Assembly (NCBI GenBank): GCA_910578565.1
Contig: CAJTQF010000008.1
Coordinates: forward strand, 1-60,705
DNA length: 60,705 bases
Source: an uncultured Christensenella sp.
Lineage (GTDB): Bacteria; Bacillota; Clostridia; Christensenellales; Borkfalkiaceae
Direction of reading: 5' to 3'
Shown: positions 32,070 through 39,384 of the stretch, piece by piece
How positions within the stretch are numbered: position 1 is the stretch's first letter
Layout of the letters: every line of letters starts with the position of its first letter
Notes under the pieces: generated by a model
The model's input: only the letters and a program-made list of their open reading frames with translations
The model's database searches: none
What the model was told of the DNA's origin: nothing
Translations under genes and position numbers: made by a program

Positions 32070-33580
32070 TGGCAACAGAAAAAACAACAGCAAAAACTGC
32101 GGCTAAAAAGCCCGCGGCTAAAAAAGCCGCCGCGCCCAAAAAGACTGCGGTAAAAACCGAAAGCAACGTGAAAGCGTTTATGGACGCCGACTTTTTACTC
32201 GATACGGAAACAGCTAAAATTTTATATCACGAACACGCCGAAAAGATGCCTATAATAGACTATCACTGTCACTTGCAGCCCAAGGAAATTTACGAAGATA
32301 AAAAATTCAGAAACCTTGCCGAAGTATGGCTGGGCGCGGGCGACAGATACGGCGACCACTACAAGTGGCGCGCACTGCGTGCAAGGGGCTATGAAGAAGA
32401 CAGTATTTCGGGACCGGACGACGACTACAAAAAATATTCGCAGTTCGTTGAAAGTATGCCCTATTTTGTGGGCAATCCGCTTTACCACTGGTCGCATCTC
32501 GAAATGAGAAGATACTTCGGCATAGAAGAAGTTATCAATCCCGCAAACGCCCAAATCATATGGGACAAAGCAAACAAAGTTCTTGAAACTCTGACCGCGC
32601 GCGAGATGATGTACAAATTCAACGTAAAGACGGTCTGCACAACGGACGACCCCGTCGACAGCCTTGAATGGCACAAAAAAATGAACGAAGACGAAACTTT
32701 AAAAGTAAATGTTCGCCCCGCGTTCAGACCCGACAAAGCTATAAACGTAGAGTTGAGCTGGTTTGCAAGCTGGGTAAAACAGCTTTCGGGCGTGGTTAAA
32801 AGACCCATAAAATGTTTACAGGATTTATGTAACGCGCTTGCGGACAGGATAGCTTATTTCGATAAAATGGGTTCGCGCCTTTCCGACCACGCGCTTGACG
32901 TGGTTCATTACGCGCCCGCAACCTATAAGGAAGCGAACGCTGTTTTCCTTAAAGGTTTAAAGGGCAAGCCCGTAACCGAAGAAGAGCAGGACAAGTACAA
33001 GGGTTATATTCTCGTATTCCTTGGCAAAGAGTATGCTAAACGCGGCTGGGTACAGCAGTACCATATCGGCGCGTTGAGAAACAACTCCAAGAGTATGCTT
33101 CAGAAGATAGGTCCCGACACCGGTTACGACGCAATCGAAGACAGCGTGTATATGTCAAAACTTTCCGCGCTTTTGGGCGAGCTGGACAAGGACGGAAATT
33201 TGCCCAAGACCATACTGTACTGCCTTAACCCGCGCGATAACTATGCTTTGACCGTGCTTGCGGGCTGCTTCCAGAAGGAAGGCGTAAAGGGTAGGGTGCA
33301 GGTAGGAACAGCCTGGTGGTTCCTTGACCAGCAGGACGGTATGCGCCAAAACCTTGAAACGCTTATGCAGGTAGGTCTTGTGGCGCAGTCTGTCGGAATG
33401 CTTACCGACAGCCGTTCTTTCCTGGCATATCCGCGCCACGAATATTACAGGCGTCTGCTCTGCCAGATGCTCGGAAGACTTGTCGAAAGCGGACAGTACC
33501 CTGCGTCTGAAATGGAGACTTTGGGCAAAATAGTTGAAGACGTCTGCTACAACAACGCCGCCGAATATTTCGGTTTTTAA
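32069..33580 (+). CDS. uxaC: Uronate (glucuronate/galacturonate) isomerase with Lys/Ala tail
   Basis: Isomerises D-glucuronate to D-fructuronate and D-galacturonate to D-tagaturonate. From about residue 34 (VKAFMDADFLLDTETAKILY) it matches UxaC over its usual ~470 residues: the metal motif IDYHCHLQPKEI, the TTDDPVDSLEWH segment, and QQYHIGALRNN. Ahead of that is an unusual tail of ~33 residues made of Lys, Ala, Thr and Pro repeats, similar to a histone H1 tail. The upstream start is real by position: GGGGGTG lies 7 nt before it and the stop of uxaA overlaps it. The gene closes the operon, followed by a strong terminator. Confidence 0.94.
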   Translation: MATEKTTAKTAAKKPAAKKAAAPKKTAVKTESNVKAFMDADFLLDTETAKILYHEHAEKMPIIDYHCHLQPKEIYEDKKFRNLAEVWLGAGDRYGDHYKWRALRARGYEEDSISGPDDDYKKYSQFVESMPYFVGNPLYHWSHLEMRRYFGIEEVINPANAQIIWDKANKVLETLTAREMMYKFNVKTVCTTDDPVDSLEWHKKMNEDETLKVNVRPAFRPDKAINVELSWFASWVKQLSGVVKRPIKCLQDLCNALADRIAYFDKMGSRLSDHALDVVHYAPATYKEANAVFLKGLKGKPVTEEEQDKYKGYILVFLGKEYAKRGWVQQYHIGALRNNSKSMLQKIGPDTGYDAIEDSVYMSKLSALLGELDKDGNLPKTILYCLNPRDNYALTVLAGCFQKEGVKGRVQVGTAWWFLDQQDGMRQNLETLMQVGLVAQSVGMLTDSRSFLAYPRHEYYRRLLCQMLGRLVESGQYPASEMETLGKIVEDVCYNNAAEYFGF

Positions 33581-33629
33581 ACGGCGAGCCTTTAAAGCAA
33601 CGTAAGTAACTCGCAAAATAAATTTATAT

Positions 33630-33667
33630 AACCGCCCGCGGCAACGCCGCAGGCGGTTATTTTTTAT
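33630..33667 (+). terminator. Terminator of the hexuronate operon
   Basis: Twelve base pairs in two blocks (AACCGCC with GGCGGTT, GCGGC with GCCGC) separated by one mismatch, a 3-nt loop, then ATTTTTTATA. It is the only clear terminator between eda and this point. Confidence 0.9.
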
Positions 33668-33703
33668 AGGGATTTCCGAAAGTAAAGACAAAGCATAATT
33701 TAT

Positions 33704-33733
33704 TTGACAAATATGCTTTTGTTTTGATACAAT
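33704..33733 (+). promoter_or_regulatory. Promoter of the structured leader and SLOG-like gene
   Basis: TTGACA (33704-33709) and TACAAT (33728-33733) are 18 bp apart, with an extended -10 (TGA). RNA should start near 33740, exactly where the long hairpin begins. Confidence 0.8.
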
Positions 33734-33738
33734 TTTCG

Positions 33739-33898
33739 TACCAACTCATTTTAATATTTTTGTCCGCGTATAGTTCTATTGGTAGGGCTATACTTGTATT
33801 CGTATTTAAAATACGCGGACAGCATATTCTAAATGAGTTGGTAACTTTAACGAAACGGTATACTCTATATGCCGTTTTCGCAAGAAGGCGGCATTTAT
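33739..33898 (+). promoter_or_regulatory. Large structured 5' leader of unknown class
   Basis: The leader opens with a 13-bp stem TACCAACTCATTT (33739-33751) / AAATGAGTTGGTA (33831-33843), then after an internal loop an 11-bp stem TGTCCGCGTAT (33761-33771) / ATACGCGGACA (33811-33821). Two local hairpins compete with the second stem: GTATAG/CTATAC (33768-33773 with 33788-33793) and CGTATT/AATACG (33801-33806 with 33810-33815). Downstream, ATGCCG ... CGGCAT (33879-33897 region) folds the AAGGCGG ribosome binding site of the gene at 33900 into a hairpin. Mutually exclusive folds plus a hidden ribosome binding site suggest a translational switch. No known riboswitch class recognised. Confidence 0.6.
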
Positions 33899-33899
33899 T

Positions 33900-34313
33900 A
33901 TGGGTAGAATCAGGGTATGCTTTACGGGTTACAGTGACATCAGGATAGAAGATTACGGCGAACTTGCGCACGCATTGGGGCAAATTATAAGCCGTACTTT
34001 AAGAAGTTACAATCTTTCGCAGTTTTATTTTACGGGTCAGGGCGAATTTGACAATTTGGCAAATCTGACTGTTAAGGCGTTTGATTTTGTTGCCGCCCAT
34101 AACCGCCGCGAAAGAGTTTTTTATTGCGTTGACGATGTTGCTTTTGAAAATTATAATAAACTAAAAAAGCAGTATGATAAAGTTTTGCTGCGTCCTATGG
34201 AAATTTTGCGCCTGTGCGACGTGCTGGTGTCTTACGGCAGCGCGTTCAACCAAAAATCCGCGCAAATGGTTATAGAAGCGAAAAAATTGTATAAACCTAT
34301 AATATATATCTGA
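33900..34313 (+). CDS. Small SLOG/Rossmann-like protein
   Basis: A 137-residue protein with an alternating strand-helix pattern resembling the SLOG (DprA/LOG/YpsA) superfamily: an N-terminal strand and Gly loop (IRVCFTGYSDIRIEDYGELA), a FYFTGQGEFDNLANLTVKAF segment with the acidic residue often seen after the second strand, a central VFYCVDDV strand, and the C-terminal strand pair CDVLVSYGSAFNQKSAQMVI ... KPIIYI. SLOG domains bind nucleotides or nucleotide-derived signals; nothing specific can be shown here. It is a single-gene transcript behind the structured leader and is more AT-rich than its surroundings. Confidence 0.65.
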   Translation: MGRIRVCFTGYSDIRIEDYGELAHALGQIISRTLRSYNLSQFYFTGQGEFDNLANLTVKAFDFVAAHNRRERVFYCVDDVAFENYNKLKKQYDKVLLRPMEILRLCDVLVSYGSAFNQKSAQMVIEAKKLYKPIIYI

Positions 34314-34353
34314 TTTGCGGCGCGCCGTTTAATAAGGTTTAACCGTGCGTTAA

Positions 34354-34382
34354 TTGACAAACGGTAGAATTTTTGTTAATAT
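34354..34382 (+). promoter_or_regulatory. Promoter of the zinc-ribbon membrane protein
   Basis: TTGACA (34354-34359) and TAATAT (34377-34382) are 17 bp apart with a TGT extension; AGGAG precedes the ATG at 34403. Confidence 0.8.
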
Positions 34383-34402
34383 ATGTTCAGGAGAAAGATT
34401 GT

Positions 34403-35842
34403 ATGGAATGTAAATTTTGCGGAAGAGAGATGGTAGATGACGCGGTTTATTGTTTCTATTGCGGCAAGCGGCTTGACGGAAAAAAGCCCTGCCCCTCCTG
34501 TAAAGCGCTTGTTCCCGACGACGCGGTATTTTGCGGACGATGCGGCACGCGCATAGAACCCGAAGTTCTTAAAGACGAACCTTTGGCGCAGGAAGCCGCC
34601 GGAGAAACGCCGCCCGACGACGCGGCTGAACAGACCGGACAGTCCGCTCCGCCCGAAGAAGAGACGGAAAGCGGAGAGCAGTCGGGACAATCCGAAGACG
34701 GCTCTGCGCAGGAAGACGCGCAGGACGGAGATCTGAACGAAGAGACCGAAAGTCCGCCGGAAGAAAAAACCGTGCGCACGCCCAAGTGGAAAAAGGCGGT
34801 TGAAATTACGCAACTGAGTCTTGCCGGTTTTGCGGCTTTAGTGGGTTTTGTATTCACTTTCTGCATAGGCTTAACCGTGAGCGCGGGCGTAAAGGGCGAT
34901 TTGTTCATTTACGACTACTTCGGCAAAGTGTACGAAAATCTTGACAGGATAATCGTAATCAACAACATCGGCGACACCCAGTCTTTTGCGCTGTATATGC
35001 CGTTTGTCTTCGGCACGCTGGTTGCGATAGCCGCGCTTATCTGTAACTTTGTGTTCACTATAATGACGGTTGTCGCATTAGTGAGGCAGTACGCTTACAA
35101 GAGAGAAGGGGTTTGTTTCGTAAAACCCGCGTTAAGGACGTTTATATCCTACTCTGTTTTTGCGACTGTTTTTTATGCGCTGAACGCGGAAAAAGTACAC
35201 TCGGTCGGCGGAATCGATTCAAGCATTTATTTTAACGGCGCAACGCTTGCCGCGCTGATACTCGGCGGCGTGGCGTTCGGCGGGTACTTTGTCTGCCGCG
35301 CGGTTCTGCGCCTTAACGATTTCACGGACAAAAAGGAAATTATAAGCAGCTCTGTCGCGCTTGGTACCGGCGCCGTAGGGGTGGTCACCGCAATTCTGCT
35401 TTCTATGGCGGTTTGCAGATTTTCAACCGCAGAAGAAAGTTATTCGCTCGGGTTTATGCCTATGATTTACAATGCGGGATTTAACCTGTCCGACAGTACA
35501 AACTGCGGCGGCGTAATGTGTTTCGGTATTCCTTCGTTCGCGGTGCAGATTGCTTTGCTTGTCCTGACCGTCTGCGTAATTGCGGAAGTCGCGGTACGCG
35601 TAGGCACGGGGTCGGGGTTCGGCAAAAAACCGCTGGGCATGGCAATTGCCGCGGCAGTGCTGACTGTGCTGTATTTTCTTGGCGCGTTTGCCGCGGCGAA
35701 TATGCTTAACGCGGAAGTTTCCGCCGACAGCGTTTCGCGCAGTTACGGCGTGCCTATAACGGTAATCGTGCTCGGTTTTATTATGCTTGGCGGAGTTATC
35801 GCCACAATCGTGCTGGATAAAAAATTCAGACGCGCCGCTTAA
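34403..35842 (+). CDS. Double zinc-ribbon polytopic membrane protein
   Basis: A 479-residue protein of unknown function. The N terminus has two zinc ribbons in tandem (CKFCGREM ... CFYCGKR and CPSCKALV ... CGRCGTR), then an acidic linker rich in Glu, Asp, Gln, Ser and Pro (about residues 55-125), then a membrane domain with roughly eight hydrophobic helices (about 135-475). This zinc-ribbon plus acidic linker plus membrane layout is common in uncharacterised proteins of gut Clostridia. The start at 34403 is chosen because AGGAG lies before it and the first CxxC pair follows at once. It forms its own transcription unit, with a promoter and a terminator. Confidence 0.8.
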   Translation: MECKFCGREMVDDAVYCFYCGKRLDGKKPCPSCKALVPDDAVFCGRCGTRIEPEVLKDEPLAQEAAGETPPDDAAEQTGQSAPPEEETESGEQSGQSEDGSAQEDAQDGDLNEETESPPEEKTVRTPKWKKAVEITQLSLAGFAALVGFVFTFCIGLTVSAGVKGDLFIYDYFGKVYENLDRIIVINNIGDTQSFALYMPFVFGTLVAIAALICNFVFTIMTVVALVRQYAYKREGVCFVKPALRTFISYSVFATVFYALNAEKVHSVGGIDSSIYFNGATLAALILGGVAFGGYFVCRAVLRLNDFTDKKEIISSSVALGTGAVGVVTAILLSMAVCRFSTAEESYSLGFMPMIYNAGFNLSDSTNCGGVMCFGIPSFAVQIALLVLTVCVIAEVAVRVGTGSGFGKKPLGMAIAAAVLTVLYFLGAFAAANMLNAEVSADSVSRSYGVPITVIVLGFIMLGGVIATIVLDKKFRRAA

Positions 35843-35870
35843 ACGGAATTTAATCCGACTTGAGATATGA

Positions 35871-35907
35871 GCCGCCCCGCGCTTAATGCGCGGGGCGGCA
35901 TAATTTT
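35871..35907 (+). terminator. Terminator of the zinc-ribbon gene
   Basis: A perfect 12-bp stem (GCCGCCCCGCGC with GCGCGGGGCGGC), a 5-nt loop, then ATAATTTT. Confidence 0.85.
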
Positions 35908-35933
35908 GCCGCCGTACTAATATATTTAAAACT

Positions 35934-37424
35934 ATGGCGCAGGAAAAATTCAAATCGCGTAGCGGGTTCATACTGGCAAGCGTGGGCGCGGCGGTCGGGC
36001 TCGGCAACGCGCTGCGTTTCCCGGGGCTGTGCGCAAAGTACGGCGGCGGAACTTTTTTACTTATCTATTTTGTGGCGCTGGTCGTTATGGGCGTGCCTAT
36101 ATTGAACGCCGAAATTGCGCTGGGCAGAAAAATACGCGGCGGCGCGCCCAAGTGCATGGCAAGCCTTAATAAGAGAGCCGAACCTATCGGCTGGGCGTCC
36201 TGCTTCAATTCTATGATAGTCGCAATTATCTATGCCGGACTTCTGGGCTGGATAATTTCAATGGTTATAAAAATAGTCCCCCTTTGCGCGCAGTCGCAAA
36301 TGATGGGAAAGGAAGAAATAGGCGGTTATTTCTTTGAACAGGTTATGGGCAAAGGAATTTCGCCGCTGGTAGCCGTAAGCATAATCGCCGCCTGGATAAT
36401 TATGTTTTTCTGCCTGCGCGGCGGGGCGGATACTCTTTCAAAGACGGCAAAGTTCACCGTAATTATCCCCATAATATTATTGATGTTTATGGCGGGGCGG
36501 GGAATAATGTATTCCAACAGCGGCGAAGCGTTGAAAAAACTGTTCGTCCCCGACTTTACCGCGCTCGGCAATGCCGAACTGTGGCTCAATGCGCTGGGGC
36601 AGGTGTTTTTTTCGCTTTCCATTCTCGTGGGGATTATGCCCGCTTACGGCGGTTACCTGCCTGACGGCACAAACGTTTTTCGCGACAGTCTTATAATAGC
36701 CGCCGCCGATTTCTTTGTTTCAGTGCTGTCTTCCGTGGTGCTGTTTACCACGCTGTACGGTTGCGGGCTTCAAAACGATTTGTCGCAGTCGGGAATAGTG
36801 ACGGCGTTCGTGGTTTATCCAGTGGCAATCACTCTGGCGTTCGGCGGAAACACCGTTCTCAATTCCGCAGTGGGGCTGTTGTTCTATTTTTCGCTTGCGA
36901 TGATGGCGGCGCAGTCGTCCGTTTCGATGCTCGAAGCCGCCGCCAATCCCCTGTCGGAAAAGCTGAAAATCCCCAAAAAGAAACTGGCGGCGATAATTTC
37001 GTGCATAGGCGCGGCGGCGTGTCTTGTGTTCGCCACGCCCGTGGCGGCAACCGTGCTGGATGTTTGCGACCATTTTGCAAATTACTTCAATATCTTAATT
37101 CTGGGTATCGCCGAGTGTATAATTTTGAGCAGGGGTGCAAAGGGCGCGCGACTTGTGGAAGAAATTAACCGCTTCACCAAAAAAATCAGAATGCCCGCCA
37201 GATTTTTTAACCTTTCGGTTAAGTTTCTGTGCCCAGCGGTACTCGTTTTTTTGACGGGCTGGGGAATTTATCACCTTATATTTATCGAAGGCGGCAGATA
37301 CGCGGGTTATCCTTTCTGGGCGCAGGCTCTGGGCTGGCTTGTCAGCCTGACCGTATTTTCGTCGGGCTTTTTGGTCAGGATTAAACTTCCCAAATTCAGA
37401 AAACCGCATCATATTAAATCCTGA
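35934..37424 (+). CDS. NSS-family sodium-dependent transporter
   Basis: A 496-residue neurotransmitter:sodium symporter (LeuT fold), importing amino acids or related amines with Na+. Helix 1 carries the unwound Na+/substrate motif VGLGNALRFPGLCAKYGGGTF; about eleven to twelve hydrophobic helices follow, including FFSLSILVGIMPAYGGY, which corresponds to helix 6 with its unwound centre. The substrate is unknown. No ribosome binding site is visible before the ATG, and an AT-rich TATATT lies 7 nt upstream, so a very short leader is possible. Confidence 0.9.
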   Translation: MAQEKFKSRSGFILASVGAAVGLGNALRFPGLCAKYGGGTFLLIYFVALVVMGVPILNAEIALGRKIRGGAPKCMASLNKRAEPIGWASCFNSMIVAIIYAGLLGWIISMVIKIVPLCAQSQMMGKEEIGGYFFEQVMGKGISPLVAVSIIAAWIIMFFCLRGGADTLSKTAKFTVIIPIILLMFMAGRGIMYSNSGEALKKLFVPDFTALGNAELWLNALGQVFFSLSILVGIMPAYGGYLPDGTNVFRDSLIIAAADFFVSVLSSVVLFTTLYGCGLQNDLSQSGIVTAFVVYPVAITLAFGGNTVLNSAVGLLFYFSLAMMAAQSSVSMLEAAANPLSEKLKIPKKKLAAIISCIGAAACLVFATPVAATVLDVCDHFANYFNILILGIAECIILSRGAKGARLVEEINRFTKKIRMPARFFNLSVKFLCPAVLVFLTGWGIYHLIFIEGGRYAGYPFWAQALGWLVSLTVFSSGFLVRIKLPKFRKPHHIKS

Positions 37425-37443
37425 AAGTAATCTTATATTTTAC

Positions 37444-37479
37444 GCTGCCTGCGTTTTGCCGCGGGCGGCTTTTATTTTT
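37444..37479 (+). terminator. Terminator of the NSS gene
   Basis: A 10-bp stem (GCTGCCTGCG with CGCGGGCGGC, two T-G pairs), a 6-nt loop, then TTTTATTTTT. Confidence 0.8.
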
Positions 37480-37500
37480 GGAAAAATTTTCAAATTGCTA

Positions 37501-37529
37501 TTGAATAATAATAAAGGCTGTGGTATAAT
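37501..37529 (+). promoter_or_regulatory. Promoter of the HIT gene
   Basis: TTGAAT (37501-37506) and TATAAT (37524-37529) are 17 bp apart with a TGG extension. Confidence 0.8.
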
Positions 37530-37560
37530 AAGCGGGTAAAAATTTTTTTGGGGGAACAAT

Positions 37561-37980
37561 ATGAAAGACTGTAACTGCGGTTATTGCGTAGGCGGAGAAC
37601 CGCTTGCAAAATTCGGTATCGGAATATGCGATTTAAAGGTGAGCCGTCTGATACTTTTTAAAGAGCAGTCCAAGCGCGGCAGATGTATTGTCGCATACAA
37701 AGACCACGTCGGCGAAATTGTGGATATCACGGACGAACAGAGAAATCTGTTTTTCGAAGACGTGAACCGCGCGGCGAAAGCGATACATAAAGTGTTTGCC
37801 CCCGATAAGCTAAATTACGGCGCGTACGGCGATACGGGCTGTCACCTGCACGTTCACCTTTGCCCCAAATACAGGGGCGGCGACGAATGGGGCGGCACGT
37901 TCACAATGAATCCGGACAAGGTTTATCTTACCGACGCCGAATATGCAAAAATGATTGAAGATATTAAAAACGCGCTTTAA
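37561..37980 (+). CDS. HIT-family nucleotide-binding protein
   Basis: A 139-residue histidine-triad protein. The active-site motif is GCHLHVHLCPKY near residue 98-109, matching H-x-H-x-H-x-x with the catalytic middle histidine, and a CNCGYC cluster stands at the N terminus. HIT proteins hydrolyse or transfer nucleotides (for example AMP-lysine or dinucleoside polyphosphates). The ribosome binding site is GGGGG. It has its own promoter, and the oxidoreductase gene 40 bp downstream may be read through. Confidence 0.88.
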   Translation: MKDCNCGYCVGGEPLAKFGIGICDLKVSRLILFKEQSKRGRCIVAYKDHVGEIVDITDEQRNLFFEDVNRAAKAIHKVFAPDKLNYGAYGDTGCHLHVHLCPKYRGGDEWGGTFTMNPDKVYLTDAEYAKMIEDIKNAL

Positions 37981-38020
37981 CCGTGCGGCAAAAATTTGCG
38001 TGAATTATTAAGGAGTAAAT

Positions 38021-39247
38021 ATGGCACATAACGTAATAGCCGAAGCAAAAAGATGTTTAAACTGTAAAAAGCCGCTGTGCAGACAGGGTTGTCCGATAAA
38101 CACGCCCATACCCGACTTTATATCGGCGTTTTTAAACGGCGAAATGAAAAAGGCGGGCAAAATGCTTTTTGAAAACAATCCGCTGTCGGCGGTCTGTTCT
38201 ATAGTATGCAACCACGGCAATCAGTGCCAGGGTCACTGTATACGCGGTCTTAAGGGCGAGCCCGTGGAAATAAGCACAATCGAAAACTTTATTTCTTCCG
38301 CATATCTTGACAGTCTCGAACTTGACAAAGCCGAACCTAACGGAATTAAAGTGGCGGTTGTGGGCGCGGGTCCCGCGGGCATAACCATTTCTATAAAAAT
38401 GGCGCAACTCGGTTACGACGTTACCGTGTTTGAGTCCAAGTCTGAAATAGGCGGCGTTCTGAGATACGGCATACCCGAATTCCGTCTGCCCAAAACGATA
38501 GTGGACAGGTATGAAGTTTTAATGCGCAAACTGGGCGTTAAAATAAAATTCAACGTCACCATAGGTAAGGCGTTCGGCATAGAAGAACTGTTCCGCGACG
38601 GGTTTAAGGCAATTTCTATAGGCACGGGCGTGACCTGGCCTATCGCGTTGAATATCAAGGGCGAAACGCTCGGTCACGTACATTACGGCGTACACTTTTT
38701 AGAGCGCCCCGACGTATATAAACTCGGCGACAGCGTTTTGGTCATAGGCGCGGGCAACGTTGCAATGGACGTAGCGCGCACAGCGTTGAGACGGGGCGTA
38801 AAGGACGTTAAAATAGTTGTCAGAAGCGACAGATACACCGCAAGCGAAGAAGAAAAGGAATACGCCGAAATAGAGGGGGCGGAATTCATTTTCAACAAAG
38901 CTCCCGTTGAAATTACGGACGAAGGCGTTATGTTTGCCGATACCGTATGCGACGAAAACCACAGGGTAATTTCCACTTCGGACAAGCCCGAACTTATGAA
39001 AGCCGACACGGTTATGATTTGCGTTTCGCAGCGCCCTTCCAATCTTATACTGACCCAGACCGAAGGGCTGGAAACAAATTCGCGCGGGCTTGCGATAATT
39101 TCCGAAGACGGGCAGACTACGAGAGCGGGTCTCTTTGCTTCGGGCGACGTGGTGCGCGGGGCAAAGACGGTTGTGGAAGCCGCCGAGACTTCTAAGCGCG
39201 TGGCGTACGCTATGGACGCTTACCTTAAATCACTCCCCAAAGACTGA
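38021..39247 (+). CDS. GltD-like NAD(P)-dependent oxidoreductase
   Basis: A 408-residue flavoprotein of the glutamate synthase small subunit/dihydropyrimidine dehydrogenase N-terminal type. It has the N-terminal [4Fe-4S] cysteines (CLNCKKPLCRQGCP, CNHGNQCQGHC), the FAD loop VAVVGAGPAGI near residue 110, the NAD(P) loop VLVIGAGNVAMDVA near 240, and the C-terminal GLFASGDVVRGAKTVVEA. No GltA large subunit gene is nearby, so it may be a free-standing NADH/NADPH:ferredoxin-type or sulfide-linked oxidoreductase rather than part of glutamate synthase. AAGGAG precedes the start. Confidence 0.88.
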   Translation: MAHNVIAEAKRCLNCKKPLCRQGCPINTPIPDFISAFLNGEMKKAGKMLFENNPLSAVCSIVCNHGNQCQGHCIRGLKGEPVEISTIENFISSAYLDSLELDKAEPNGIKVAVVGAGPAGITISIKMAQLGYDVTVFESKSEIGGVLRYGIPEFRLPKTIVDRYEVLMRKLGVKIKFNVTIGKAFGIEELFRDGFKAISIGTGVTWPIALNIKGETLGHVHYGVHFLERPDVYKLGDSVLVIGAGNVAMDVARTALRRGVKDVKIVVRSDRYTASEEEKEYAEIEGAEFIFNKAPVEITDEGVMFADTVCDENHRVISTSDKPELMKADTVMICVSQRPSNLILTQTEGLETNSRGLAIISEDGQTTRAGLFASGDVVRGAKTVVEAAETSKRVAYAMDAYLKSLPKD

Positions 39248-39267
39248 TGAAATACGGTTTTTTATTG

Positions 39268-39301
39268 CCGTCCGCGGTAAATACCGCGGACGGATTTTTT
39301 T
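39268..39301 (+). terminator. Terminator of the GltD-like gene
   Basis: A perfect 11-bp stem (CCGTCCGCGGT with ACCGCGGACGG), an AAAT loop, then ATTTTTTTT. Confidence 0.9.
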
Positions 39302-39322
39302 TGGTTAATTTTACCTTTTGTA

Positions 39323-39351
39323 TTGCTATTTTTTTTTATGTGTGATATTAT
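39323..39351 (+). promoter_or_regulatory. Promoter of the pyrophosphatase
   Basis: TTGCTA (39323-39328) and TATTAT (39346-39351) are 17 bp apart with a TGA extension; GGGGGGAG precedes the ATG at 39385. Confidence 0.75.
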
Positions 39352-39384
39352 TGTAACGGAATTTTAAAAAGGGGGGAGAATTTA

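Noticed and set aside
33739..33843. Phase-variable invertible promoter
   Set aside because: The inverted repeats enclose only about 40 bp of unique core and the promoter lies outside them; no recombinase gene is nearby.
33724..33948. 74-residue open frame across the structured leader
   Set aside because: It is a shadow of the inverted-repeat region, without a ribosome binding site, and ends inside the SLOG-like gene.
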